From positions 1 to 20,366 of the forward strand of contig JANYJT010000179.1 in NCBI GenBank assembly GCA_025358395.1: a stretch of DNA of 20,366 nucleotides, given 5' to 3'. The notes under the pieces are model-generated. The model saw nothing but the letters and a program-made list of their open reading frames with translations. It was not told the DNA's origin and searched no databases. The translations under genes and the position numbers were made by a program. The stretch comes from Bacteroidia bacterium (GTDB taxonomy: Bacteria; Bacteroidota; Bacteroidia; Bacteroidales; Prolixibacteraceae). Positions within the stretch are counted from its first letter, which is position 1. Each line of letters starts with the position of its first letter. Below are positions 6,033 through 14,985 of this stretch, piece after piece.

Positions 6033-6719
6033 CTACATCAGATCATTCTGAAGCAAAACAATCACGGTAGAGAACGTGAAAAAAACCACCATGGTAGCTG
6101 AGATGACAATAATTTCCAATTCGTTGATTGACAGCTTCACACGCTGATATGGATGAACCGGAAAGAGCTTACTCTCTAACAAAACAAGCATTTTAAAGAC
6201 AGCCCACCCGATCAATGATCCGAGTAGAATTCCTCCAAGGATATCTCCCGGATAATGTACGCCAAGGTATATTCTGGTATATGCAATCATGCAGGCCCAC
6301 GGGAAAATAAATATGGTATAGGCTCTGTTATGAAAGAGCAAGGTGGTGAAAGTAGCGAAGGAAAATGCATTTGCGGCATGTGCGGAAACGAATCCATACA
6401 ATCCGCCGGCATTAAAAAAAACATTGGTAAAAGGAGCAATTGTTGGATCGTTTGAAGGACGCAGCCGCATTACAGTATGCTTTAACAATCCGGAAAGCTG
6501 ATCCGAAAGCAAAATAATCAGAGCCAGTGAAAGGATCACCGGCAACGCTTTTCTACCATATTTTCTAATAATGACATAGAGTGTTACTCCATAAAACAAC
6601 AACCAGGTAGGAGTGATGGTAAAAAGAGTCATCACATTATCCATCAAATCATTGTGAAAACTATTCAGGTAAAAAAACGCAGATTTGTCCCAATTGGAAA
6701 GAGTCTGAATGATACCCAT
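6033..6719 (-). CDS. PAP2-family membrane phosphatase
   Basis: Integral membrane acid phosphatase of the PAP2 superfamily, which dephosphorylates lipid phosphates or pyrophosphates (undecaprenyl pyrophosphate, phosphatidylglycerol phosphate or lipid A in characterised members). The 228 residues show the three signature blocks: K80...RLRP (K80, R87, P88), GFVSAHAAN (110-118, with S112-A113-H114 in place of the usual SGH) and TRIYLGVHYPGD (148-159, with R149, H155 and D159). Around five to six hydrophobic segments are visible, the last one near the C-terminus (about 204-224) beyond the catalytic core. The start is 7 bp after the obg stop, so they form one transcription unit. The substrate cannot be told; the extra C-terminal segment could help separate subfamilies. 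Confidence 0.9.
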   Translation of the reverse strand: MGIIQTLSNWDKSAFFYLNSFHNDLMDNVMTLFTITPTWLLFYGVTLYVIIRKYGRKALPVILSLALIILLSDQLSGLLKHTVMRLRPSNDPTIAPFTNVFFNAGGLYGFVSAHAANAFSFATFTTLLFHNRAYTIFIFPWACMIAYTRIYLGVHYPGDILGGILLGSLIGWAVFKMLVLLESKLFPVHPYQRVKLSINELEIIVISATMVVFFTFSTVIVLLQNDLM

Positions 6720-6726
6720 GGCTCAC

Positions 6727-7716
6727 TTATGAATTTAATATTTTCCAAATTTCATCTTTCAAAGTTACGATTCCAAGTCCGGAAAGAGATGAGATAAATG
6801 TATGAGGTATATCTTTGAATTCCTTGCTGATCTCCTGCATCAGCTCCCTGTCAAGCATATCGGCCTTAGAAATTGCTACATATCTCTGTTTATCCAATAA
6901 TTCCGGGTTGAACATTTCCAATTCATTGAGCAGAATATCCAACTCTTTCCGGTGATTTTTGCTATCGGCAGGAATCATAAAGAGAAGGATCGAGTTGCGT
7001 TCGATGTGGCGCAAAAAACGCAGACCCAGACCTCGTCCCTCATGAGCCCCTTCAATTATACCCGGAATATCTGCCATCACAAATGACTGATTGTCCCGGT
7101 AGGCAACAATACCCAGATTGGGAACCAATGTCGTAAACGGATAGTCCGCGATCTCAGGTTTGGCGGCGGATACGACAGAGAGCAGGGTTGATTTCCCCGC
7201 ATTGGGAAAACCAACCAGTCCGACATCAGCCAATATCTTTAACTCCAAAATCTTCCATCCTTCCTCTTCATCTTCGCCGGGTTGGGCATATCTTGGCGTC
7301 TGATGCGTCGCACTTTTAAAATTGACATTGCCCAATCCGCCTCGACCGCCTTTAACCAGAATATGAGTTTGTTCATTTTCCGTAATCTCAAAGAGCACCT
7401 CCCCTGTTTCTGCATCTTTGGCAACGGTACCCAGCGGAACCTCGAGTATGATATCTTCTCCGTCTTTTCCATGACTACGCGAAGCTCCACCACATTCGCC
7501 CCATTCGGCATAAATATGCTTTCTGTATTTCAGGTGAAGCAGAGTCCACATTTGTGCATTACCGCGAAGAATGATGTGCCCTCCCCTTCCGCCATCACCG
7601 CCATCCGGTCCGCCCTTGGCCGCAAATTTCTCTCTGCGAAAGTGTTTAGACCCCGCTCCGCCATGTCCCGAACGACACATGATCTTAACATAATCCACAA
7701 AATTGGTTTCTGCCAT
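6727..7716 (-). CDS. obg: Obg-family GTPase (ribosome assembly)
   Basis: Essential-type GTPase acting in large ribosomal subunit maturation and stress control. The 329 residues carry the glycine-rich Obg fold (about 1-160, many GG turns such as [13 protein letters not shown]) and then the G domain: P-loop GFPNAGKST (169-177), the following DYPFTTL switch, D216-IPG G3 motif, SKAD G4 (283-286), and a terminal SSLSG G5. It stops after the G domain, so there is no OCT extension. The start at 7716 is supported by AAAGGAG 5 bp upstream, one of the few good ribosome sites in the window. It is followed closely by the PAP2 gene. No adenylate kinase gene, a usual neighbour in Bacteroidota, is present here. 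Confidence 0.97.
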   Translation of the reverse strand: MAETNFVDYVKIMCRSGHGGAGSKHFRREKFAAKGGPDGGDGGRGGHIILRGNAQMWTLLHLKYRKHIYAEWGECGGASRSHGKDGEDIILEVPLGTVAKDAETGEVLFEITENEQTHILVKGGRGGLGNVNFKSATHQTPRYAQPGEDEEEGWKILELKILADVGLVGFPNAGKSTLLSVVSAAKPEIADYPFTTLVPNLGIVAYRDNQSFVMADIPGIIEGAHEGRGLGLRFLRHIERNSILLFMIPADSKNHRKELDILLNELEMFNPELLDKQRYVAISKADMLDRELMQEISKEFKDIPHTFISSLSGLGIVTLKDEIWKILNS

Positions 7717-7835
7717 TGCTCCTTTTATATATTGCCGCGAAGGTACATACTATCGCCGACTATCGGAAACGATCGAAGATAGCTATTTTTTTGTTCAAAA
7801 CAGTAGCGATGCGTCTCAGACATGTCTTTACTCAT

Positions 7836-7843
7836 TACCTTTG
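7836..7843 (+). promoter_or_regulatory. Candidate -7 element for the thioesterase gene
   Basis: TACCTTTG matches the TAnnTTTG consensus and lies about 100 bp upstream of the thioesterase ATG on the same strand. No matching -33 TTG was found, so this is weak. A heptamer repeat (AGACATG twice and a partial third copy, 7857-7873) lies in the presumed leader. Confidence 0.35.
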
Positions 7844-7941
7844 GCAAAGAGATATAAGACATGAGACATGAGATTCCTCATTATTAGTTCATTCTTGAAA
7901 AATTAGCACATTTGCATATTTTCACATTAGCACATTCCCTT

Positions 7942-8676
7942 ATGATTCCAGTCTGGAAAGAAAATTTCAAAATAAATTCGTATCAGGTTGATTTTCAGGA
8001 AAAAATTAAACCAACTCATTTAATGCAATTGTTTCAGGAGGCTGCCGGCAATCATGCGCAGCATCTGGGCGCAGGATACGCCTCCCTGGCGGAAGAGAAG
8101 TTGTTTTGGGCATTGTCCCGTATTCGTGTAGAGATCGGAAAACTTCCTGAGTGGGGGGATGAAATTCATGTTGAAACCTGGCCGAACAGCGTCGTTGGAC
8201 CATTCTTCAGACGTGATTTTATATTTTACGACAAGCAGGATGTTGCTATCTGCAGGGGTGTTTCGGGATGGCTGCTTTTGAGTTCCGAAACCATGCGCCC
8301 GCAAAGAGCTGATCGATTAACATTCGAACTTCCTTTCAATGAGGGCAAATCAGCCCTCGATATTTTTCCTGAAAGGTTGAGTGGTACGGCAGATAAAACA
8401 GTCTTCAGCAAAAAGATTCTGTATAATGAGATTGATGTTAACAATCACGTCAACAATACCCGTTATCTGGATTGGGTAATGGATTGTTTTGACAGACTGC
8501 ATTTCCAGACATATAACCTCAAAAGTTTTAGTCTGGAATTTCTTGGAGAGATGCTTTGGGGCGACGAGGTTGAACTGATGTCTGGTGTGGAAGGATCCTC
8601 GTATCACATCCAGGCTGTTAACCTCAAATCAGGAAAGATTGCCTTCAAGGCAGATGTCGATTGGGAAAACTCCTAA
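7942..8676 (+). CDS. Acyl-ACP thioesterase (FatA/FatB-like)
   Basis: Cytoplasmic double-hotdog hydrolase that frees fatty acids from acyl carrier protein. From the ATG at 7942 the protein has 244 residues. A TTG at 7912 could add ten residues (HIFTLAHSL), but that stretch is encoded by low-complexity TTAGCACATT-type repeat DNA, so the ATG is preferred. The N-terminal hotdog includes PTHLMQLFQEAAGNHAQHLG (24-43). The catalytic stretch is NEIDVNNHVNNTRYLDWVMD (162-181), with D165, N167 and H169 in the positions of the plant enzyme's Asp-Asn-His. This is typical of the stand-alone thioesterases of Bacteroidota. The gene is divergent from obg and convergent with the antiporter. Chain-length preference cannot be judged. 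Confidence 0.92.
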   Translation: MIPVWKENFKINSYQVDFQEKIKPTHLMQLFQEAAGNHAQHLGAGYASLAEEKLFWALSRIRVEIGKLPEWGDEIHVETWPNSVVGPFFRRDFIFYDKQDVAICRGVSGWLLLSSETMRPQRADRLTFELPFNEGKSALDIFPERLSGTADKTVFSKKILYNEIDVNNHVNNTRYLDWVMDCFDRLHFQTYNLKSFSLEFLGEMLWGDEVELMSGVEGSSYHIQAVNLKSGKIAFKADVDWENS

Positions 8677-8774
8677 AAAAATTACACAGAGTATATATTG
8701 CTCTTTGATGAGATGACTACAAAACTTTGACATTGAAGTCTTTTCTATCTGTGTTAGAATTTATGCAGCCACAC

Positions 8775-10910
8775 TTATTTGAACAATCGGGAAAACCATT
8801 TTGCTCTTCCTTTGACAAGTGTCATCCCCTTTTCTATAATGGTATTGTCGAAGTCATGTGAAAACATCAACTCGGTCGAATCATCTGCTGTTGAAGTATA
8901 AATCAGGATAAAACTGAAATGCTCAAAATTCTTTGCCATCATTCTGGGTAAATTTTCCTGAGAGAGTTTGTAGGATACTCCTCCATTGCGCGGAAGAGGC
9001 ATCAATATCAGGTCTGAAGCTGATAAAAGTTGCCCTAAATTTAGAAAATGCTCCCAATCTGTGAATTCTTCATGACTGATCCTGACCGAGCTCCGCTGTT
9101 GCTTGTGAAAGGCTATCACATCTTCAAAAGTTTGGAGTGTGGACATAAAATGACAAGAGAGTTCAAGGGATCTTCCCATCCTTAAGACCCTTGTCAGCCA
9201 GTTTTGAAACCCATATTCCCGATCGGCAAACTTGGGACAAATGATTACCAACCTTTTATATTGGTTTAGATTAGAATGAATACTGGCCACCCAAACTGCC
9301 AGATCGGTGTTTTCGACGATGTACTTGACACTGTTGCCAAAAAGCATCTCTGAAAATTGATTTTTCATGGCAAAGCCAAGGATAATCTCAGAAGCAAAAA
9401 TCTCTTTAGCCACCCTTTTTATGCCGGCTGTAACTTTTTGGTCGATGGTGGTGATGATCTCAACTTTTTGATCAATGGCAGCTGCGTGAACTATAGCCTT
9501 TTCTAGCATCCGCTTGGCTTCGATAAGTTTAGATTTGGCAGATTTATCATCGTCAACAACCGACAGGCTGACGATAGGAAACTTATTTTTAGGAAGTTTT
9601 ATAGCAACAGCCAAATCAATAAGGTGTTCCATGGTACCCGGATTCGAAATCGGCACCAGTATTTTCTGCTCTAATTGAGGAGTTTGCAATTGACCATGGT
9701 CTTCGTTCTCCTCAATAAGAATCCGCTTTGCAGCATTCTCTGTTATAAAGGAGGCAACGAGGCAGGTAACAAGAATAAGAACAATGGTGCCATTCAGCAC
9801 GTTTTCGTCGACAATACCCATTTTAAAACCAACCATAATCACTGCCAGCGTGGCAGCTGCATGGGAACTGCTCATTCCAAAAATCAGACGACGCCATGTT
9901 GCAGGAAATTTAAACGTAAAGGAGGTCATTGCTGCAGCGAGATACTTCCCAATGATGGCTACTACAGTAAGTGTTCCGGCAATAATCCATGCATAAGAGC
10001 CTTTGCCAATCACACTAAGGTTGATGAGCATACCAACGCTAATCAAAAAGAAAGGAATGAATATGGCATTTCCGACAAATTCCAGTCGATTCATCAGAGA
10101 GGAAGTTTTTGGCACAAATTTGTTTAAAGCAATTCCGGCAGCAAAAGCACCAATAATAGGCTCCAAACCTGCTACTTCAGACAAAAATGCCGCAAAAAAT
10201 ACCATCGAAAGGACAAAAATAAAATGCGAACGTCTTTCTCCCTCCAGCTTTTTTAAAAACCAGGAAGTAAGCAGGGGGATCAGAAGAAAGACCACCATCA
10301 GGAAAAGCACCACCGAAACTGCGAAATTGAGCCAGAAATGCATGTTAATCTCTCCCTTCACAGAACCGACGATCACAGCGAATAGGACCAAAACAGCGGT
10401 ATCTGTCAACATGGTTCCGCCCACAGTGATGGCAACTGCTTCATGGCGTGAAATCCCCATCCTGCTGACAATTGGGTAGGTAACCAACGTATGGGTAGAA
10501 AACATACTGGCTACCAGTAAGCTGGCATTGAAATCGAGTTCGATCAGGTATCGGCAAACGGGAAACCCGATGGCCATGGGTATAATAAAAGTGTATAAAC
10601 CGAAAACCAGACTTTTATGTTTGTTGGTTTTGAACTCTTTGAGATCCAGTTCAAGTCCTGCCAGGAACATGATGTAAAGCAATCCGATGGTGGAAAAGAG
10701 GTCGACTGCCGCATTTTTCTCGATCCATCCCAATCCATGAGGCCCGATGACAAGCCCGGACAAAATTAGTCCGATGATGCCGGGAATTTTCAAACTTCTC
10801 AGCAAAATGGGGGCAAGCAGGATGATAAAAAGGATCACTGCAAAAATTAAAACCGAGCTGTGAAAAGGTTTTTGCAGCAATTCAATTAATCTATCCAGAA
10901 TTTGAGTCAT
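8775..10910 (-). CDS. CPA2-family cation/proton antiporter with C-terminal USP-like region
   Basis: Inner-membrane monovalent cation/proton antiporter of the KefB/NapA type. From the ATG at 10910 it has 711 residues. The first about 400 residues form the membrane domain with many hydrophobic helices, including LKIPGIIGLILSGLVIGPHG, FLAGLELDL and EPIIGAFAAGIALNK. The remaining about 300 residues are soluble and resemble tandem universal-stress-protein folds (KILVPISNPGTMEHLIDLAVAI, then TTIDQKVTAGIKRVAKE), which may bind nucleotide and regulate transport. A TTG at 10952 extends the frame by 14 residues, but a TATATTTG -7 element overlaps it, so the ATG is preferred. It is a monocistronic gene convergent with the thioesterase. 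Whether it moves Na+ or K+ is not clear. No TrkA-N (KTN) domain was seen. Confidence 0.88.
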   Translation of the reverse strand: MTQILDRLIELLQKPFHSSVLIFAVILFIILLAPILLRSLKIPGIIGLILSGLVIGPHGLGWIEKNAAVDLFSTIGLLYIMFLAGLELDLKEFKTNKHKSLVFGLYTFIIPMAIGFPVCRYLIELDFNASLLVASMFSTHTLVTYPIVSRMGISRHEAVAITVGGTMLTDTAVLVLFAVIVGSVKGEINMHFWLNFAVSVVLFLMVVFLLIPLLTSWFLKKLEGERRSHFIFVLSMVFFAAFLSEVAGLEPIIGAFAAGIALNKFVPKTSSLMNRLEFVGNAIFIPFFLISVGMLINLSVIGKGSYAWIIAGTLTVVAIIGKYLAAAMTSFTFKFPATWRRLIFGMSSSHAAATLAVIMVGFKMGIVDENVLNGTIVLILVTCLVASFITENAAKRILIEENEDHGQLQTPQLEQKILVPISNPGTMEHLIDLAVAIKLPKNKFPIVSLSVVDDDKSAKSKLIEAKRMLEKAIVHAAAIDQKVEIITTIDQKVTAGIKRVAKEIFASEIILGFAMKNQFSEMLFGNSVKYIVENTDLAVWVASIHSNLNQYKRLVIICPKFADREYGFQNWLTRVLRMGRSLELSCHFMSTLQTFEDVIAFHKQQRSSVRISHEEFTDWEHFLNLGQLLSASDLILMPLPRNGGVSYKLSQENLPRMMAKNFEHFSFILIYTSTADDSTELMFSHDFDNTIIEKGMTLVKGRAKWFSRLFK

Positions 10911-10939
10911 GGAAACGGAAAAGTGTGGTTGTAAAGCGT

Positions 10940-10947
10940 CAAATATA
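10940..10947 (-). promoter_or_regulatory. -7 promoter element of the antiporter gene
   Basis: On the minus strand TATATTTG fits TAnnTTTG and sits 29 bp before the ATG at 10910. Its position argues against the upstream TTG start. No clear -33 TTG is seen at 20 bp. Confidence 0.45.
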
Positions 10948-11134
10948 AACAAATCGGAATAAAAAATTAGTTGGTTAAATCACTCAAATTTTCATATTTT
11001 AGTTGGCGAAATTCAAAAAGAAAATCATTACATAAACCAGTTTCTAAGTTGATCAAAAAGTTAGGAATCCGTCTCTCTTTCAATGATTGACCTCTCCTGA
11101 TTGATCCATTTTCGAAATTTTCAAAACAGTCATT

Positions 11135-11413
11135 ATGAGAAAAGCAGTTGTACTCTTAACCATGTCTATTCTTCTCTTTTCAGCACAGGCTCAATTAAGT
11201 CTGAAAGCTCCCGCTGTAAAATGGAACCAAAATTACAGTTTCGACCAATGCAATACGTTTAAAATGGAGGCTTATGCCAAAAACAACGAGCTGATGCGTA
11301 CGTTTCAATTGATGACTACCATCACGCTTCAAAATCCAGAAAAATATACTGTCGATTTATCAGGTGCCGACATGAATACGGCTATCAACAAAGTAAACTA
11401 TTATACCTTTTAG
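11135..11413 (+). CDS. Small secreted protein of unknown function
   Basis: I do not recognise this 92-residue protein. The first about 20 residues (MRKAVVLLTMSILLFSAQAQ) look like a Sec signal peptide with an AQA cleavage site, leaving a mature part of about 72 residues. That part has one cysteine (in FDQCNTFKMEAYA) and alternating polar and hydrophobic stretches such as RTFQLMTTITLQN and KYTVDLSG, suggestive of beta structure. It lacks a lipobox. It stands 44 bp before the DUF421 gene on the same strand and may be cotranscribed with it. The upstream 220 bp shared with the antiporter show no TAnnTTTG element on this strand. Confidence 0.6.
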   Translation: MRKAVVLLTMSILLFSAQAQLSLKAPAVKWNQNYSFDQCNTFKMEAYAKNNELMRTFQLMTTITLQNPEKYTVDLSGADMNTAINKVNYYTF

Positions 11414-11457
11414 CGGGTTGAATCATTTCAACAGTGTTCTAAATAAAAATCTTTCAA

Positions 11458-11985
11458 ATGGAAATCCAACCAATTTTAGATATCGTTCTCCGTTCCGTGG
11501 CTGTCTACCTTTTCATAGTTATGGCTATAAGGCTCTTCGGTAAAAAGGAACTGGCACAGTTGTCAGTAATTGATCTGGTCTTTATCCTCCTGATTAGCAA
11601 TGCAGTACAGAATGCCATGGTAGGGAGTGATACCTCGCTGTTGGGTGGTCTGATTGCCGCTTTGGCTCTTTTTGCAACAAATTTCATTTTCAAGAAATTG
11701 CTTTTCAGGAGTAAAAAAATTAGTGAGCTGATACAAGGTAAGTCCATGCTGCTGGTATATGAGGGTAATCTTCTGCCGGATAATCTTAAATCTGCTGAAA
11801 TCACATCGGAGGAGATTGAAGCCGCTGCACGCGAACATGGAGTTGAGAAAATCAGTCAGGTGAAACTGGCCATTCTTGAGGTAGACGGAAATATCAGCAT
11901 TGTAAGTAGCGAATTGGGCAATCAGACCAAACACCAAACACACAAAAACAGGCACAAACTTAAAGGGAGGGTGAACAATTTCTAA
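11458..11985 (+). CDS. DUF421 (YetF-like) membrane protein
   Basis: Membrane protein of the DUF421 family, whose molecular function is not well defined. The 175 residues start with about three hydrophobic segments (about 8-26, 38-55 and 60-79), containing the family motif RLFGKKELAQLSVIDLVFIL (25-44). A soluble domain follows, with LVYEGNLLPDNLKSAEITSEE, ISQVKLAILEVDGNISIV being its typical end. The last about 25 residues (NQTKHQTHKNRHKLKG and on) are basic and polar and look like a lineage-specific tail. It follows the small secreted gene by 44 bp. The next operon begins 227 bp later and has its own promoter. Confidence 0.85.
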   Translation: MEIQPILDIVLRSVAVYLFIVMAIRLFGKKELAQLSVIDLVFILLISNAVQNAMVGSDTSLLGGLIAALALFATNFIFKKLLFRSKKISELIQGKSMLLVYEGNLLPDNLKSAEITSEEIEAAAREHGVEKISQVKLAILEVDGNISIVSSELGNQTKHQTHKNRHKLKGRVNNF

Positions 11986-12017
11986 GAGCGTGACATCCAC
12001 TTGAAGCCGCTTGATCC

Positions 12018-12048
12018 TATTTATGAAAAGGGATCCCTTTCATAAATA
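12018..12048. repeat. 31-nt near-perfect palindrome between DUF421 and the export operon
   Basis: TATTTATGAAA, a bulged A, GGGATCCC, then TTTCATAAATA: 11-bp outer arms and a palindromic 8-bp centre, with one unpaired base. No T-run follows on either strand, so it does not look like an ordinary intrinsic terminator. It lies about 50 bp upstream of the -7 element of the export operon and could be an operator or an mRNA hairpin at the end of the DUF421 transcript. Confidence 0.6.
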
Positions 12049-12099
12049 AAGAAGGTGTAAAATACCCTTTTTAATCCAATCTCAAATCATTTCTATTCT

Positions 12100-12107
12100 T
12101 ATCTTTG
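12100..12107 (+). promoter_or_regulatory. -7 promoter element of the export operon
   Basis: TATCTTTG is an excellent match to the Bacteroidota TAnnTTTG element, about 105 bp upstream of the first adaptor gene. No -33 TTG is visible at the expected spacing. Confidence 0.5.
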
Positions 12108-12212
12108 GAACCGAAAAATTTCTACCAAAAATTTTGCATTTCCAAAGTATAGCCTGATGGTTTTAATATTTCAAACCAAAAGAAGTCCAATCGAAGAATC
12201 AACCAGATTGTT

Positions 12213-13559
12213 ATGAACAAAAAAAAGTTGCTGATCATCTTAGCCGTTTCAATATCATTATTGGCTTTACTATATTTAAGTTTCAGAAGTAAATCAGGCG
12301 AAGAGGTAATATCCTGCAAAGTCCAGAAAGGATCCATTGAGGTTAAAGTGCATACTTCCGGTCAGCTGGAGTCTGAAAAATCTGAAAATATTCTTCTTCC
12401 TTCAGTCCTCTCAAGTCAGAATGTCAGGGTTTACGAGATAAAGATTACCGATCTGATTGAGGAGGGATCCGTCGTTGATTCGGGCCAATACATTGCCACG
12501 CTGGATCATAAAGTCATCGAGGAGGTACTGACAACTGCAAGACTGGAACTGGAAGCTGCAATGGTAGTGATTGAGGATGCCAAACTGGATTCAAATTTGA
12601 ACCTGAGCAACTACCGTGATTTGATAACAAACTCCCAGTCGGACGTTGAAGAACGCAAAATCGTTTTGGCCGAATCGGTTTATGAATCTCCATCAGTCAT
12701 TAAAAAGGCACAAATGGATCTCAGCAAGGCCGAAAGAAAACTGGAACAGGATATCAAAGGCCTTACCATGCGGCACCGCCAGCTTAATTCCCAGATGGAG
12801 CGACGCAATCTCGATTTCGGGCTAAAGCAAAAAAGGGTGGATGATCTTCTTAAATTATACGATGCCCTCATCATTAAAGCGCCAAAACCAGGCATGGTGA
12901 TTTACGCCCGCGACCGTTTTGGGATCAAAATACAGGTGGGATCTGTCCTCACCCCATGGAGTCCGATCATTGCCACGTTACCCGACATGACCAAAATGAT
13001 CTCTGAGACCTATATTAATGAGATCGACATAGCAAAAATCAAAGTAGGGCAAAAGGTAACATTGAGCATTGACGCCTTTCCTGATAAGGAGTTGAAAGGA
13101 GAGGTAATCTCAGTTGCAAATATTGGTCAGCCAATGCCAAAGAGTGATTCCAAAGTCTTCCTCGTCAACATCAGGGTATTTGGCAGCGATCCTGATTTAA
13201 AGCCTGCCATGACTACCGGAAACCTAATACAGACAGGCGTTTATAGCGACAAATTGTACGTTCCTTCAGAAGCCGTTTTTGAGACCGACTCTACGCGATT
13301 TGTCTATCTCATCAAAAATAAAATCGTCAAACAGCTGATTGATACCGGCGAAGAGAATGAGGATTATATGATCATCAACAAAGGAGTGAAGGAAGGTGAT
13401 GTTTTGTTGTTGAGTGAGCCCGAAAAAACTGAGGATATTGAAACAATTGGATGGGATATTTACGAAGAACAACTTGCAAGACAAAAGAAACAGAAAAACG
13501 ATAGAGATCAAACTGTGCGGCCGGATTCAAGTAAGATCAGGAATAATCCCGCCAAATAA
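12213..13559 (+). CDS. HlyD/MacA-type periplasmic adaptor (first copy)
   Basis: Membrane fusion protein expected to link an inner-membrane transporter to a TolC channel. The 448 residues begin with a membrane anchor (about 5-24). They continue with a half lipoyl motif (GSVVDSGQYIATLDHK, about 86-101), a long helical hairpin (about 103-217), the second half lipoyl motif (IIKAPKPGMVIYARD), and beta-barrel and membrane-proximal domains (ETYINEIDIAKIKVGQKV, then VPSEAVFETD). The last about 50 residues are a charged tail (RQKKQKNDRDQTVRPDSSK) not present in the second adaptor. It is the first gene of a four-gene operon and is paralogous to the gene at 16470: both share VYESP in the hairpin, SETY.(N/E)EI.IAKIKVG and (K)PAMTT. 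There is no lipobox, so it is membrane-anchored by its N-terminal helix. Confidence 0.9.
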   Translation: MNKKKLLIILAVSISLLALLYLSFRSKSGEEVISCKVQKGSIEVKVHTSGQLESEKSENILLPSVLSSQNVRVYEIKITDLIEEGSVVDSGQYIATLDHKVIEEVLTTARLELEAAMVVIEDAKLDSNLNLSNYRDLITNSQSDVEERKIVLAESVYESPSVIKKAQMDLSKAERKLEQDIKGLTMRHRQLNSQMERRNLDFGLKQKRVDDLLKLYDALIIKAPKPGMVIYARDRFGIKIQVGSVLTPWSPIIATLPDMTKMISETYINEIDIAKIKVGQKVTLSIDAFPDKELKGEVISVANIGQPMPKSDSKVFLVNIRVFGSDPDLKPAMTTGNLIQTGVYSDKLYVPSEAVFETDSTRFVYLIKNKIVKQLIDTGEENEDYMIINKGVKEGDVLLLSEPEKTEDIETIGWDIYEEQLARQKKQKNDRDQTVRPDSSKIRNNPAK

Positions 13560-13617
13560 TAACTCCTTTAATTAACCTTAGTTTTTCCATGATCTCAATG
13601 CATCGAATTAACCTTAC

Positions 13618-14979
13618 ATGAAAATAAGAGCCTTTTATACCAGATATTCTTACAATGTTCAGATTGCCATCGAAGCAATCATTGCAAACAAGGTAAAATC
13701 ATTGCTAACGGCTCTTGGTATTATTTTTGGGGTGGCAGCCGTTATTAGCATGCTGGCTATTGGCAACGGTGCTGAGCAGGAAATATTGGAACAGATTAAA
13801 ATGGTTGGCGTGAACAACATCATCGTCACCCCAATTCTTCAGGCAGATCAGGCAGGAGCTAATGATGCAAAACCTGGAAGTGCGACCGAAAGCAATCAGC
13901 TTGCAGGCAGTAAAAAGAAATATTCCAAAGGGCTTACCATGCTTGATGCTACTTCGATTAAAGAGATCATTTCTACGGTACAGGATGTTTGCCCGATCAT
14001 TACTTTTAACTATACGGCCATACTTCACGACATAAGCAGTCCGGTTAAGTTGGATGGTACAGACAATACCTATTTCAACCTTTTCGATATCAAACTTGAA
14101 AGTGGAACCCTTTTTCATGCTCAACACACCAAAGAGGGATATCCTGTATGCATCATCGGTTACAACGTGAAGAATATTTTCTTTAACCAGGAATCCCCAA
14201 TTGGGAAATACATCAAATGCGGTCAGATCTGGCTCCAGGTGATTGGCGTGATTGAGAAGCGAAATTTTGTCGGTACAGGTGGTGGAACAATGTCCATCAG
14301 CAGTACGGACAACAGCATCATTATTCCGGTCAAAACCATGTTGCTCAGATACAGGAACAGGGCACTCATACGAGGTGATCAGGTAAAAATGATCGGTTCA
14401 GGAAGGGACAACTCCAATAAAGCGGAGGACATCAATCAACTAGATAAGATTATCGTCCGTGTAAAAGAGACGCAACAACTTACTGCTACTGCAAAAGTCG
14501 TCGGCAATATGCTGATGCGTAAGCACAACGACATTCACGATTTTGAAGTTAGTATCCCGGAATTGTTGTTGAAACAACAGCAAAAAACCAAGAATATCTT
14601 CAACATTGTCTTGGGAGCCATTGCAGGTATCTCATTGATCGTTGGCGGTATTGGCATCATGAACATCATGCTTGCCTCGGTGATGGAGCGCATTCGCGAG
14701 ATCGGTACCAGGCAGGCCATCGGAGCTTCCAGAAAAGACATCGTTTTCCAGTTTTTGTCTGAATCAACGCTTATCAGTCTGGCGGGCGGAATAATCGGCG
14801 TCGTGCTCGGGGTGATTCTGTCCAAAATAATTCAGACGGTCTTTGATATTAAAACCATCATATCCCTGTTCTCAATATTTATTTCGTTCGGCGTTTCTGT
14901 CTTTATCGGAATCACTTTTGGGTATCTCCCTGCCAAAAAAGCTGCCGACAAAGACCCTGTCGAATCTTTAAGACAATAA
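13618..14979 (+). CDS. MacB/FtsX-type ABC transporter permease without ATPase domain
   Basis: Inner-membrane subunit of a MacAB-like mechanotransmission ABC exporter. The 453 residues show the four-helix MacB layout. The first helix is at about 28-49 (SLLTALGIIFGVAAVISMLA), followed by a large periplasmic domain (about 50-320). Three C-terminal helices include GGIGIMNIMLASVMERIREI and GTRQAIGASRKD, the hallmark of this family, and the end is PAKKAADKDPVESL. Unlike E. coli MacB, no nucleotide-binding domain is fused. No Walker A or ABC signature protein is encoded anywhere in this window, so the ATPase must come from another locus. The periplasmic domain has a low-complexity insert around LQADQAGANDAKPGSATES. 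The gene follows the adaptor by 58 bp and precedes tolC-like by 6 bp. Confidence 0.92.
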   Translation: MKIRAFYTRYSYNVQIAIEAIIANKVKSLLTALGIIFGVAAVISMLAIGNGAEQEILEQIKMVGVNNIIVTPILQADQAGANDAKPGSATESNQLAGSKKKYSKGLTMLDATSIKEIISTVQDVCPIITFNYTAILHDISSPVKLDGTDNTYFNLFDIKLESGTLFHAQHTKEGYPVCIIGYNVKNIFFNQESPIGKYIKCGQIWLQVIGVIEKRNFVGTGGGTMSISSTDNSIIIPVKTMLLRYRNRALIRGDQVKMIGSGRDNSNKAEDINQLDKIIVRVKETQQLTATAKVVGNMLMRKHNDIHDFEVSIPELLLKQQQKTKNIFNIVLGAIAGISLIVGGIGIMNIMLASVMERIREIGTRQAIGASRKDIVFQFLSESTLISLAGGIIGVVLGVILSKIIQTVFDIKTIISLFSIFISFGVSVFIGITFGYLPAKKAADKDPVESLRQ

Positions 14980-14985
14980 TTACCA

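Noticed and set aside
7808..7827. GATGCGTCTC followed by AGACATGTCT as another copy of the REP-like palindrome
   Set aside because: Only half of the core is present; the rest is a different short palindrome. It may be a relic but cannot be supported.
8677..8774. ACACAGA...TCTGTGT inverted repeat between the thioesterase and antiporter genes as a terminator
   Set aside because: 7-bp arms over a loop of more than 50 nt and no T-run; too weak to call.
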